DNA of 64,000 bases from Lytechinus pictus (GCF_037042905.1 NC_087261.1:12040217-12104216), one strand, 5' to 3'. Positions 36,101 to 43,349 are shown, counted from the stretch's first letter. Numbers and translations: made by a program. Notes: generated by a model not told the origin, from the sequence alone.

Positions 36101-39100
36101 GCTGACACTTGACAAATTGTAACGCAGATTGTGAATCTGGATTTTTGTTCATATATTATTATCATTGGTTTCACTCCGGTCTTGAGCGGGGAGAGAATGT
36201 GGGGGGGGGGGGGGGTGCTGGACACAATATCTCTTCTGCTTTCCAGCAACTTATACACCATACATTCGTGCGGGCTCCCCTCTCCTCTCTCTCGTTTTGT
36301 TCTTTCACGCCATTTATTTTCATTATCAGCATTATAATTTTTATCAATATTTTTATTACGTCTTGGGCCTTATCTACCCTTGCACCTTTTTTCTTTCAAT
36401 TTGTTTCAATGATCATCACTGGCGTACAGATGGGGGAGGGGCGTTCTAGGGGTCACGGATCCCCCATTCTCCCTATCAATGGAAAAAACGAATAAAGGAA
36501 AGGAAAATAAATGTCATCCTTGTCTGGCCACCTCCATTTTTTGTTGTTGGCTCATTACGCTACTGGTGAGTCACTATAAAATTAGACTTCGGTTGTATTT
36601 TGTTCTATTCTGTGCAATAGCGACAATATAAATATATTTTGATAAATGAATATATGTATGTATCTCTCTCATAACGTCTAAACAAATAAAGTTGTTTTTA
36701 AAAGACAATAATATATATACCAGTAATATATATTATTGTATTTTAAAAACAACATTATTTGTTTAGACGTTATGAGAGAGATACATACATATATCCATTT
36801 ATTAAAATATATTCATATTGTCGCTATTGTCCCTTTTCTGGTAAATATATCCAAAATATTCAATTAGCGCATCATGCTCTCATTTCTTTTACGAGATATC
36901 TCCCCCCAGGTATGCTTCATGTTTACAATAAAAAAAATGCGTAGAAATAGAAAGGGGAGATTTATACGCATTTTTTTTAAATTGTAAACATGAAGCATAC
37001 CTCGGGGGGGGGGGGATCTCGTAAAAGAAATGAGAGTGCGATGCGCTAATTGAATATTTTAATTATCCTTTTTCTATCAGTGAAGAATACAATCATGATC
37101 AACATAAAACACAAAATCAACTCACTATTATATATATTATCATATTTATCTAAAAACCTACGGTGTATATGACATGATGTGGATGTGGAGACCAGAGCAC
37201 TGTGTATACGAGAAGATATGGAAACCAGAGTGGAGGGGTGAGTCGAGAAGGTGACACGACATGTAGCCTTTCACAAGTTGGTATTTTCGTGAATATTAAT
37301 TTTTACTTACTGAATGTCTTGGTCATGTTTGTGAGGGACAAAATTTGCCGACAGTAAACATTTTGCATGACTACAGTACAGGTTTTCGACAAATAAGTTG
37401 GGGTACCGTTGAATTTCACCTGGAGCAAATATCTCCACTCCGGAGCATATTTAGCCAGAGCGATTTTGACGCTAAGAATGGGGTATATCTATGTTTTTTT
37501 GTACTGTCATAATTATTACAAGAGCACGCGTATTTTTTTTCATTTTAATCACCAGTCACGTAATAACACTTATATACACAAAATGCCACTCCCATGAATA
37601 AGAATATCTATCCCTCCTTTGTGCTTATCCCTCTTATTCTATTTCTTTCTATGTTATGTATCAGGGGCCGAAGCCCCCCACTTTTTTTTTCCAAAACCGT
37701 GTACAAAAACGTAAAAAAGATCATATGATTGTGATTTTTAGCATGGTCAGCCCCCCATTTTGAAAACCGTTCCGCGGCCCCTGTGTATGTCATGCAAGCA
37801 TTGTTTAAATTTACTTTGCAATATATTATAATATACAAAAATGGAAATTGACGTCTTCAGCCTGTGCTACAATTGTTATGCGCATGAAAGTACGAATAAA
37901 TAAATAAATAAATAGTCGTCGCATTATCGGAGCAATTTACGGCGGAGCCATTTTCGGCGGAGCAGATGTCGGTGGAGCAAATATTGACGGAGCAGATTTT
38001 GGCGGAGCAGATATCGGCGGTGGAGCAAATATCGGCGGAGCAATTGTCGTATAATCAGAGCAGATGTCGGCGGAGCAATTTTCGGCGGAGCAGATGTCGA
38101 CGGAGCAAATATCGGCGGAGCAAGTGTCGACGGAGCAAATATCAGCGGAGCAAGTGTCGACGGAGCAACTGTCGGCGGAGCAACTGTCCGGAGCAATTGT
38201 CGGCGGAGCAGTTGTCGTATTTTGCGTAGCAATTGTCGGCGGAGCAGATGTCGGCGGAGCAATTGTCGGGTCACCCATGGTATATCTAGCTTGATGGAGG
38301 GAGGGGGTCCTTAAAAATGACAAAAGCAAAAAAAAAACTAACACCATTAGGAAATTAACCCCCTACGTTGGTCATATAATTACAATGGAAAGGGCCTAAT
38401 CTTTTTGTCAACAAGGGGGTACTACACTGATCATGCAGCTGGGATTTGGTATCTGTATTTTTCTCCCTTGACCCCCTGCTAAAACCTATTTGTTTTCGTT
38501 TCAATATCATGCGATTGATCATAGAGACCGCTATAGGACTCCGACATAGGTTGTCGGTCTTACGGCCAAGATGATGCTAACTTATAAGCCCTGCGCACAC
38601 TGCGATTCGTTGCGATCGAACTTTCAAAGAAATTGCAATGACACTTGATATATATGAACATTTCAACCAATATAATTTTAGTAATCAGAATTCAGAATTG
38701 TGATGGGATTACTGAAATCATAATTCAGTCAAGTTCGAGCCTCCCTGTAGGTATAAAATCAAAATCAATTCCAAATCGGAATGAAGTCTCCATCGCATGC
38801 GACTTAAAGCCGAATTGGACTTAACTCCGAACACAGGGCTTACCGGAAAGCAAAATTATTATTATTTTTTTATTCCTAGCATTATGCCGAACTTCAAATA
38901 AAATAACTGTGCTCCTTGGAAATGTCTCCACATCTTTTCCAGACCTTCCATAAATTGACATGCCTCTGATAACTGTCCTCCTCATCGGGATACCACCCAG
39001 TCTTCCCTTTACCTCATCCCTTTGATGTGGAGGAAGGTTCATATCTAGGTTTGAACAAGGGCTGAATGTAAGATGATTGTGGCCGGGTGGCTGAGTCAAC

Positions 39101-42100
39101 ATGGACAAGGAGATTATCATAACATAAAAAGGGGGAGGGTAAGAGACCCGCGGAAGCTAAATCAAGATGATCGGTATACAGTTCCTTGATAATGATAGAT
39201 GTCTACACAGTACGCAACGGTGACAACAGTAGAAAATTAGTAAAATCACTCTTAAAAGTACACCCACATCACCCCCACCACAACCATTCCCCCCTTTATC
39301 AATGCTTATGCGATCTGCAATCAGATCAAGGTTTCAGCACAAAATAGATATCTGCTGAAAAGGGTTTGAATTTAGACTTCACAAACGAAATGGTTCTGAA
39401 AAAAAAAAAAATTCCAAGTACCATTAATTTGCACATTTTTTTTTCGCTCGGTCGCAACGATCACTCGCAAACAAAAAAACAAATAGGTTTTTTTGCAGGG
39501 GACAGTGGAGACGGGATGATAAAATAGATCAGCTGCATGGTCGGTAAAGTACCCTCCTGCTGCCCAAGATATAGGCCATTTCCATTGTATTGATATGACC
39601 AGTGTGTATTAATTACCCCAATCCAAAATCTCAAGCCCCCGGCAGAAGCCCCCACCAAAAGTTCTATTCTAGAACCTCGCTTAGGGCTTTGCACAATTTC
39701 GGGGGTTTATTTCCTAAATGTGACGATCTTTCAGACTTTTCTCCCCCTTTTAGGGGGTAGGGCATTCTATTGGTCATTTTTTAAGGAACCCCAACCTCCC
39801 CCAAGCTAGATATACCATTTCCCCAATGTGTTCTTCCTCCCCGACCCTTCCCCCTCCAACACCCCCACCCAACCACCAACCATTAGCCCATTTCTGCAAC
39901 TGCATGCAGACGTCTGTGTGCATCCGGGTTTCGGCACAAACAAAATATTAAGGGTCTAAGTGCGACACTAAACACTTGGAGATCACGGGTCAGATGCATA
40001 GAAAGTAGAAATTGCTTTTGCTAAGCTCTTGCTTGGCTTTTGCTTGATTCTGTATGCATAAAAATGAGCGAGCAAATTATTTTGCTACATTAATCGCTGA
40101 CTGACTGCTAGCAATTCCTGCCGTTAAGCTTTTGCTAAAGAGCGTATGCATACAGCCAGCATTTCGCTTGTGCGTTTAGGCACTCACTGGGGTTTTTTCA
40201 AGCTCTGTCGGAGCAGCTTGAGCGTTTGCTTGATCAGGGTATTCGCGTTTTTAAAAAAAATCATGTTTTTACACTTGAGAGAGAACCCGAAGGTGTACCG
40301 TAACGCACATGTCCTTGTTTTCTTCTTAATAAGTGCAAACCAAATGCCACATTTATAAATTTATCAAAAAGAAACGAGTTAGTTTGACACCACGTCTGAG
40401 GAAAAGATATTATAGGAAAGAAGCAGTAATTTGCACTGCCACACTCTTGTGTCCGAGTCCTGCCTTTTCTGTGAGTCGTGTTTGCACCAGCGTGACGTCT
40501 CTTTTGTTCAAACCGCAAGCAATTGCTTCCTGAAGGCAAGAAAAGGGTCCAAGCACTAGCAAGGGGTTATGCATATGAAATAAAGCAATTGCTGAAGCAT
40601 GATATTTTGCTTGTACACATGTAAAAGTTAGGGTTAGGGTTATTGCTATTGCTTGTGCTTGAAGTAATTGCTGGCAAGCAATTGCTACTTTTTATGCATC
40701 TGACCCAATACATTGCTATTTGACTAATGCATTCCGCTAATTTTTTTGGTTGCGTGTGGCCGCTAATCCCCACCACCAAAATATCTAGCATCATATTTTT
40801 AATGACCCTGACAATAAGCAAGACAATATCGATATCCCAGCGAGTTCATGAGGTTTCTTTTTCAGCAAGGCCAGCCTAATTTTGGGGTCCTTTTCAACGC
40901 CCTCCTGACCACACCCACCACTAACGACCATCCAGACGCCCATTTCTTTACTACGGGGTATCCCTACTATATTGCAATGAAGATGAAAATTAATAACCTA
41001 TTTAAAGCCCCCTCACACCTGACCGAATGTAGGCGGACGAAGGGTGACGAATGGGAAAAATGCACGAATTGTCAACGAATTCAAATAAAATTTCCGTCAA
41101 ATCATGCGATCAGTAACTATTGTCAAATCTTATTAACGAACAGTAGGCGAAGGATAAATATGACATGCGAAAGATATCGATTTTTCGGTTCACCTCTTTG
41201 AGTAAATTGCAGCCGAAGGCGAGCGAAGGGTTAATATAACCCAATAAGACGAACGAACAGTGAGCAATGGTTTGATATGGCGTGCGATTAGAAACGAAGA
41301 CGAGGGAATAGATTGGGTGTTTATGTACGTTTGTGTCATCGTGTTGCTTCGTTAAGGGTTCTTTCGAGATCGGTCCACTTTGGCAAAAGTGCGATGAGGG
41401 ACTACGCGCGACAATAACACACGAACGATAAACGAATGATTAAATAAGAGATGCGAATTCAAATAGATGACCAACGATTTTTCAATTCGTCGGGAAATTT
41501 TTAACATGTTCAAAATTTCCGCGCGAATTTGAATAATCGCAGCTGTTAGTTCAGAAGGTGTACGAACCCAAACACGAAGGGTAAATATAATTTACTTTCA
41601 GTTACCATTGAAAACGATTTTTAAAAATATGCCTTTCGCCAGCCATCACAAGGCATATTTCAGGCGATTCGGTTAGGTGTGAGCATGGACCTACTAGTAA
41701 TAGGTCCATGGTGTGAGGGAGTCTTTAGCTAGGCAAACACCGCTGGCTTCTCGGGGGAAGACTTATGGGCCGTTGCAAGAAACTTGCGGTCAATTGCAAG
41801 TCTATTTTCAGTCCCTAAATCATTCATATATCTTGCAAATGTAAATTTGTGATTGATTGCTGGTCTGCTTTTTGAACAAGGAGTTTAATCTGAATTGCTA
41901 TGGTTAAAAGCGATCAATCAACTGTAAAATTGCAACAGAATATTTGCGATTGATTGCAAATATTTTCTTGCAACACCCCCTTAGAGTCGCACTCAAATGT
42001 CGACGCGTACACGATATGAAACGCGCAATCTTATTGAACGATACGCAGTAGTAGGCGTCCTCTTCGCATGATCTCACCAATACGGCCATGCATTTTGTAA

Positions 42101-42861
42101 TACATGCAACTAGGCATTTGAGTGCGACTCTACGTCATGATTGAATCTTTGTGAAACACCCCCAGTACTATAAAGTATTATCCAATTCGTCTCCAGACCT
42201 GGAAAGTTCTATGACTATGTCGTCACCATGGTCACGGAGCACGGAGACATAAGGTATCTTGCGCGGCGACTCTCTAATGTTAAATCACACCAAGTCCGAC
42301 AAATCGAAATGTCATGGTAAATCGACCTGGGAAAACAATTAATGTTGCCATGGTAACTAAACATTCCTTTAGAATCTGAATTGGGAAGGGTCCTTAAGTT
42401 ACCATCATGCCATATGAATGTTTTTTTTACATGTCAACATGGCAACATGCGCCACCATATCTATTTACAGTTTTAACAAGTCTACAGCTGTTTAGACGAC
42501 TAATGGTAAAACAAAATGCCTTGCCATCTCGTTAATCTTACGGCTATTTAAATTTTCACTTATCAGCCGATATTATTTCGTTTTATAAAAGGTTTGGTGG
42601 GGCTGCAGGGCATGGATCGGTCTGTACAGACCCGATAAAGATGGACCATTTCTTTGGTCCGATGGGACGTCAGTCAACTTCACCGCATGGGCTGAAAACT
42701 ACCCACATAAGTGGTATACTGAAGGCATTTCGTGTGTACTCCTGAGAATGACGACATCGAGGATGGACGTGAGTAGCTGGGAGGAGGACGTGAGTAACTG
42801 GGAGGACACGCAATGCGGTTGGCGATATACCCACATTTGCAAGATTCAATTAAAAATGTAA
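18063..42861 (+). CDS. Secreted EGF/tandem C-type lectin gene (joined from 8 exons)
   Basis: Proposed coding exons: 18063-18108, 19507-19725, 27947-28048, 28261-28389, 28631-28732, 30255-30475, 32743-33237, 42592-42861. They sum to 1584 nt, 527 codons plus stop, and every junction keeps frame. The order is signal peptide, four-Cys N-terminal segment, EGF, Ser/Thr linker, EGF, CTLD1, CTLD2. There is no transmembrane segment, so a secreted carbohydrate- or glycoprotein-binding protein is expected. Tandem CTLD/EGF secreted proteins are common in echinoderms, often in immunity or matrix roles, but the ligand here is unknown. Small exons I did not recognise in the 8-kb and 9-kb introns remain possible. 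Transcript data would be needed to prove the first two exons belong. Confidence 0.72.
18505..19240. mobile_element. Decayed fold-back element related to 35645-38275
   Basis: The left end GGTTCCATGACATTTACTCC and the right end (reversed) GTTGACACGACATTTGCTCC match the ends and the GCTCCGNCGACA-type repeats of the element at 35645-38275. The interior includes CCCTAAACCTAACCCTAAC and is split by a MITE. A target duplication is not evident. Confidence 0.6.
18576..19133. mobile_element. Palindromic MITE (AAAGGGATGGTCCGGGCTGA ends)
   Basis: Long inverted arms of about 180 bp start AAAGGGATGGTCCGGGCTGA and end with its reverse complement. Each arm contains TTTCATCAAAATCGGATAAC and AATAANAAAGTTATTGA. 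The loop is AT-rich. No coding sequence is present. A second copy is cut by the window end at 63748-64000. Confidence 0.85.
19507..19725 (+). CDS. Lectin gene exon 2: four-cysteine N-terminal segment
   Basis: Bounded by ATTTCAG and GTAAGC, phase 1 at both ends, 73 codons. It begins VILGSSNGSTACPDG and has four Cys (TACPDG, FLECRKK, DSCPTR, HRVCRF), so probably two disulfides in a small extracellular module. I do not recognise the family. The open frame, good splice sites and phase match with both exon 1 and the EGF exon support it. Confidence 0.62.
20040..20298 (-). repeat. tRNA-derived SINE
   Basis: On the minus strand the head reads GTCGTGGTCTAGTGGTTCTGA (box A-like). Further in is GGGTCGTGTGTTCGAATCGT (box B, GTTCGAATC), then CCATGGCGTATTTTCCTTCAGC and a body shared with 30535-30815. 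It ends in GGCGCTTTATAAATCCAA-like sequence. Confidence 0.8.
20567..21274. mobile_element. DNA-transposon-like element (CCCCTCACACCTGACCGAAT ends)
   Basis: The inverted ends are TAAGGACCCCTCACACCTAACCGAAT-like at the left and the reverse of TAAAGCCCCCTCACACCTGA at the right, about 25 bp. The interior is rich in TTCG motifs and has no transposase frame. The same family lies in opposite orientation at 41003-41726. Confidence 0.75.
21385..21780. mobile_element. Small fold-back element of ~22-bp degenerate units
   Basis: The left half repeats motifs like ACTTGGTCTAATTGCCATTTCGTC. The right half repeats the reverse (GACGAAATGGTNATTAGACNAA). The centre near 21555 has no repeat. The ends read CCAATGGGTCTAATGCC and, reversed, CCAATAGTAAATTGCC. 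It has the same design as the larger fold-back elements here but an unrelated unit. Confidence 0.65.
21872..22354. repeat. Direct repeat pair, ~154 bp copies 329 bp apart
   Basis: Copies at 21872-22025 and 22201-22354 are nearly identical and include GCCTAAGCTTTCGATCCTAG and CAGAATCTTCGTCGGAGG. The spacer is AC-rich. The GACGAAG...TCGAAAGC arrangement on the minus strand resembles sequence at the ends of some Penelope-like retroelements, but no coding region is present and this assignment is weak. Confidence 0.5.
22355..23990. other. Intronic sequence, nothing recognised
   Basis: AT-rich intron sequence without transposon ends, tandem repeats or a supported exon. Confidence 0.45.
23995..25460. 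repeat. Tandem array of ~360-bp units including a hAT end
   Basis: About four copies (landmark CACGTATTTCGTATCAAATA at about 24037, 24388, 24749 and 25113; period about 350-365 bp). Each copy except the partial first holds CAGTGGCGTACCGTGGGTCA followed by a G-run of 12-18 and GGCACCTGCAA. That CAGTGGCGTACC sequence matches the terminus of the hAT-like element at 27389-27644, so one transposon end has been amplified with its flank. Confidence 0.85.
25400..26300. repeat. Irregular repeats with GCGAGCGCGAAGCGCGAGCTGA motif
   Basis: At irregular spacing of roughly 70-190 bp, palindrome-prone GC-rich motifs such as GAGCGCGAAGCGCGAGCTGA or GAGTGCCAAGCGCTTGCTAA appear, each followed by AAATT and TTCAGACCTGAAGAGGGGCA-like sequence. 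The block follows the hAT end array directly and is likely the interior of that element. The matching right terminus was not found. Confidence 0.55.
26845..26930 (+). repeat. tRNA-like sequence (SINE head or tRNA pseudogene)
   Basis: TTGCCGAGTGGTCCAAGG resembles a box A and GCGGTTCGATCCTCGG a box B at normal spacing, as in leucine/serine tRNAs. A full cloverleaf does not fold convincingly, so this is likely a degenerate tRNA or SINE head. Confidence 0.45.
27295..27660 (+). pseudogene. Broken EGF exon copy
   Basis: It begins after TTCAG at 27295 like the intact exon and reads DCDEDLCENGWCLE onward. It is interrupted after CCCCTCTG by a hAT-like element (27389-27644). After the target-site copy it continues only a few bases (CAATTGCAATGAAGAC) before joining the next duplicate, so the GTGAG donor is missing. 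It can no longer be a normal exon. The acceptor is still intact, so cryptic inclusion is conceivable. Confidence 0.85.
27389..27644. mobile_element. hAT-like insertion in EGF exon
   Basis: The ends are CAGTGGCGTACCTAGGA and, reversed, CACTAGCGTACCTACGG. It is flanked by a perfect 8-bp duplication CCCCTCTG (27381-27388 and 27645-27652), typical of hAT. It contains G-runs and A-rich tracts and no transposase. Confidence 0.9.
27947..28048 (+). CDS. Lectin gene EGF-like domain 1
   Basis: A 102-nt symmetrical phase-1 exon between GATTCAG and GTGAGA. It encodes an EGF-like module with six Cys in the usual spacing: C-x4-C-ENGW-C, SYKCIC, then FAGFQGPLC. Gly and aromatic positions before the last Cys match the family. 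EGF modules are disulfide-bonded extracellular spacers or binding units. Confidence 0.88.
28261..28389 (+). CDS. Lectin gene Ser/Thr-rich linker exon
   Basis: 129 nt between ATTTCTAG and GTGAGA, phase 1-1, with no stop. The peptide is rich in Thr/Ser (TGETSTADLVTTDTPSRTTH) and likely carries O-linked sugars as an extended stalk between the two EGF modules. There is no Cys. It is supported by splice sites, phase and position, not by homology. Confidence 0.62.
28631..28732 (+). CDS. Lectin gene EGF-like domain 2
   Basis: 102 nt between ATCTTAG and GTGAGG, phase 1-1, the same length as EGF 1. It reads CIEYLCENGWCLE, then SYKCYCFAGFHGTHCNE. It is clearly a paralogue of EGF 1, older than the 27-28 kb tandem duplication because more sites differ. 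Confidence 0.87.
29847..30024. mobile_element. MITE with TGTTTCATAAAGC ends
   Basis: Inverted ends: GGTGTTTCATAAAGCTGTTC and its reverse near 29990-30024 (GAACGGCTTTATGAAACAGC). It is about 178 bp. The same TTTCATAAA-type ends occur at 31409-32355, 46823-46970 and 46970-47133. Confidence 0.75.
30022..30195. mobile_element. hAT-like element (CAGGGGCGGATCCAGG end)
   Basis: The left end CAGGGGCGGATCCAGG and the right end, reversed, CACTGACGGATCCAGG. A G-run lies at 30147-30156 and a C-rich stretch at 30173-30181. It starts exactly on the CCAG end of the preceding MITE. No clean 8-bp duplication is seen. Confidence 0.7.
30255..30475 (+). CDS. Lectin gene CTLD1, N-terminal half
   Basis: 221 nt after a long T tract and CCAG, entering at phase 1 and leaving at phase 0 (GTAAGT). 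It encodes SSCQDIFGWYEGNLYCYF, then FSRALTNC, then FSDLVSIHSDGE and LCKG. This is the canonical first half of a C-type lectin-like domain: early Cys pair, aromatic Tyr before Cys, the A-x3-C helix and LVSIHS. The rest follows in the next exon. Confidence 0.9.
30535..30815 (+). repeat. tRNA-derived SINE
   Basis: The head GCGCCGTGGTCGAGTGGTTC (box A) and GGGTTCGAATCCTAGCC (box B) lie at tRNA spacing. A body follows with TTTTCCTTCAGCAAGACAC and a TAGATAGATGGCGCTATA tail ending in ATTATTATT. It matches 20040-20298 (reverse) and the fragment at 5277-5345. Confidence 0.85.
30930..31330. repeat. Tandem pair interrupted by a hAT-like element
   Basis: A block from TTGACCATCAACCAATCCCG to AACAACAACAAACAAACGCA occurs twice. 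The first copy is split at GCACCCCCA by the element at 31011-31181. Confidence 0.65.
31011..31181. mobile_element. hAT-like element (CAGGGGCCGCGGAA family)
   Basis: Ends CAGGGGCCGCGGAA and the reverse TTCCGCGGCCCCTG. The interior shares CCAAAACCGTGTACAAAAAC with 37662-37783 and 57295-57486, so three copies of one family lie in this window. G and C runs lie near one end. Confidence 0.8.
31409..32355. mobile_element. MITE with TTTCACAAAGC ends, split by another MITE
   Basis: Left end GTGGGTGTTTCACAAAGCTA and right end near GAACACTTTATGAAACAC. It is related to the 29847 family. The element at 31473-31913 sits inside it. Confidence 0.6.
31473..31913. mobile_element. MITE with TTAAAGGACAAGTCCACCCC ends
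   Basis: The inverted ends are TTAAAGGACAAGTCCACCCC and the reverse of TTAAAGGTCAAGTCCACCCC. Each arm contains AACTTCATCAAAATTGGATG or a related block shared with the 18576 family. Confidence 0.8.
32743..33237 (+). CDS. Lectin gene: CTLD1 C-terminal half and CTLD2 N-terminal half
   Basis: 495 nt, phase 0 at both ends (TATATAG acceptor, GTAACT donor). It starts QWIGLYQPTPEGAFEWSDGT with the CTLD WIGL core. The loop has QPD (Q310-P311-D312), followed by EDCAYI and GKWNDNEC (W360-N361-D362) and YVCK. QPD plus WND is the calcium-site signature usually linked to galactose-type binding. CTLD2 then begins: CPRPWVFFQGNCYRYY, AVTNCRN, DLVSIHSDEE, LCIK. Having the second half of one CTLD and the first half of the next in one exon shows that the domain-splitting intron position is shared by both and was copied with the domain. 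Confidence 0.92.
33253..34345. repeat. Interdigitated inverted repeats with G-run ends
   Basis: Two forward segments (33253-33452 and 33453-33778) both start with a G-run, GCACTTNCATTGACGAGTGG and ATACCATGCGCGACC. They are followed by reverse complements in the same order (about 33779-33974 and 33975-34345). The pattern A-B-a-b cannot come from a single hairpin. It suggests one palindromic element inserted in, or recombined with, a sister copy. Confidence 0.7.
34770..34885 (-). repeat. tRNA-like sequence, SINE head
   Basis: On the minus strand: GCCGTGGCAGATGTCTAAGG (box A-like), then GGGGTTCGATTCCCTG (box B), with leucine-type tRNA resemblance. No consistent cloverleaf was built. It is probably a different tRNA-derived SINE from the one at 30535. 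Confidence 0.55.
36615..36829. repeat. Inverted repeat (hairpin 1) in fold-back interior
   Basis: Arms of about 95 bp: CAATAGCGACAATAT near the left and its reverse at the right, with CATAACGTCTAAACAAATAA matched by TTATTTGTTTAGACGTTATG-like sequence. The loop is AT-rich. Confidence 0.8.
36853..37060. repeat. Inverted repeat (hairpin 2) in fold-back interior
   Basis: Arms start AAAATATTCAATTAGCGCAT and end with the reverse. They include TCATTTCTTTTACGAGAT and AGGTATGCTTCATGTTTACA. One arm has a 13-base G-run where the other has CCCCCC. Confidence 0.8.
37662..37783. mobile_element. hAT-like element (CAGGGGCCG family), nested
   Basis: Left end CAGGGGCCGAAGCCCCCCAC, right end TTCCGCGGCCCCTG. 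It contains CCAAAACCGTGTACAAAAAC as in the family members at 31011 and 57295. It is shorter than the others and lies inside the fold-back element. Confidence 0.75.
38511..39459. other. Spacer between the inverted paralogous segments
   Basis: A possible small element at about 38583-38841 starts TAAGCCCTGCGCACACTGCG and ends CGAACACAGGGCTTA, with only a short inverted end. The rest is unassigned. Confidence 0.35.
39460..41000 (-). repeat. Inverted paralogous segment, copy 2 (lacks the fold-back element)
   Basis: Reverse counterpart of copy 1. At about 39818-39830 it holds the uninterrupted site GATATACCATTT, equivalent to the point where the fold-back element entered copy 1. It carries its own insertion at 39987-40708 that copy 1 lacks. 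Confidence 0.75.
39987..40708. mobile_element. DNA-transposon-like element (GGGTCAGATGCATAGAAAGT ends)
   Basis: Inverted ends: GGGTCAGATGCATAGAAAGT and the reverse of GGGTCAGATGCATAAAAAGT, with AGCAATTGCT-type palindromic motifs inside. About 720 bp with no transposase. Copy 1 of the surrounding paralogous segment is empty at this point. Confidence 0.75.
41003..41726. mobile_element. Second copy of the CCCCTCACACCTGACCGAAT element
   Basis: Starts TAAAGCCCCCTCACACCTGA. It is in the opposite orientation to 20567-21274 and matches its interior (TTCCGCGCGAATTTGAATAA and others). Near its right end is an extra palindromic stretch containing GGACCTACTAGTAATAGGTCC-like sequence absent from the other copy. 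Confidence 0.75.
41766..41980. mobile_element. Harbinger-like MITE (TGGGCCGTTGCAAGAAA end)
   Basis: Ends TGGGCCGTTGCAAGAAA and the reverse of GGGGGTGTTGCAAGAAAA. Flanked by TTA (41763-41765 and 41981-41983), as in PIF/Harbinger. Same terminal family as the 5.6-kb element at 55875-61516. Confidence 0.78.
42592..42861 (+). CDS. Lectin gene CTLD2, C-terminal half and stop
   Basis: Begins after TTATAAAAG in phase 0 and ends at TAA. It reads AWIGLYRPDKDGPFLWSDGT, SVNFTAWAENYPH, then CVLLR, CGWRYTHICKI. The domain is complete, but calcium-site residues look altered: no EPN or QPD in the loop, and WED in place of WND (W508). A 21-nt tandem duplication (42766-42786 and 42787-42807) repeats DVSSWEE/DVSNWED next to that site. 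So CTLD2 probably binds without calcium-dependent sugar coordination, or serves structure. Confidence 0.88.
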   Translation, partial: VWWGCRAWIGLYRPDKDGPFLWSDGTSVNFTAWAENYPHKWYTEGISCVLLRMTTSRMDVSSWEEDVSNWEDTQCGWRYTHICKIQLKM

Positions 42862-42929
42862 AACCTTCATGAATACCTGAAAAGGAAAGCTGCGTCCCAT
42901 TCGTAAACGATACCACGTATGGGCATGTT

Positions 42930-43349
42930 TAAAGGCGACCACACACCTTACGACTGGTCGGCGACTCGATTTCAGAATAAAATGTAGTAGAATTTGATGC
43001 TAATATTGAGACTTGGAATATCTTACTGTGTAATGTTCTAAATCATCGTACGAATACCTATGTTCAAATCTGTGACTATGCTATCATCCTCCTTAGAATA
43101 AAAGCGAATTCAATATCTAGTCGTAATGACGTCATAGCAGTCGTACGATTGACTACGATTTGAAACCAATCTGGCCTTTACTCAAAAATAAAAGCTTGCA
43201 ATCTTTCAAAATGGTTATATTAGTATTCTTTCAATTGATTTCAACCTCAAATAAAATGATATGTTCCATTCACATTTTCAGAAAATAAGCAAAATGCGAT
43301 TCGTTCCAAAATCGGATCGCGAACAGTCGTAAGGTGTGCGGTGGCCTTA
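42930..43349. mobile_element. MITE (AAAGGCGACCACACACCTTA ends)
   Basis: Inverted ends around ACACACCTTACGACTGGTCG. Second copy inverted at 49713-50136. It lies about 70 bp after the lectin stop codon, so it may be part of the 3' UTR. Confidence 0.8.

Larger units (their letters stand above)
35645..38275. mobile_element. TU-like fold-back element with ~17-bp repeat arms
   Basis: Flanked by a perfect 8-bp duplication CATGGTAT (35637-35644 and 38276-38283). The ends are GGTTCCATGACAATTG and, reversed, GGTGACCCGACAATTG. The outer arms (35655-35985 and 37920-38260) are tandem 15-17-bp units such as GCTCCGCCGACAATT in opposite orientation. A third-type unit with TACGCAAAATACGACAAC occurs in both arms. 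The 1.9-kb interior has two further hairpins and a hAT-like insert, but no transposase. Sea-urchin TU elements are described with short tandem outer repeats and 8-bp duplications, so this is the closest known type. Confidence 0.88.
35170..38510 (+). repeat. Inverted paralogous segment, copy 1 (carries the fold-back element)
   Basis: 35170-35644 plus 38284-38510 match, in reverse, 41000 down to 39460 (without 39987-40708). Matching blocks include GGTCGTTAGTGGTGGGTGTG, GGGGGAAGGGTCGGGGA and ATGCAGCTG. About 820 bp in total. It is possibly an old transposon family of which two copies sit head to head. Confidence 0.75.
33238..42591 (+). other. Lectin intron inside CTLD2 (9.4 kb)
   Basis: Packed with repeats from 15 bp after the donor: interdigitated inverted repeats (33253-34345), a SINE fragment, inverted paralogous segments, a 2.6-kb fold-back element and several MITEs. 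A block near 34380-34460 is similar to one at 42185-42280, including GACATAAGRTA. No extra exon is recognised. Confidence 0.6.
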
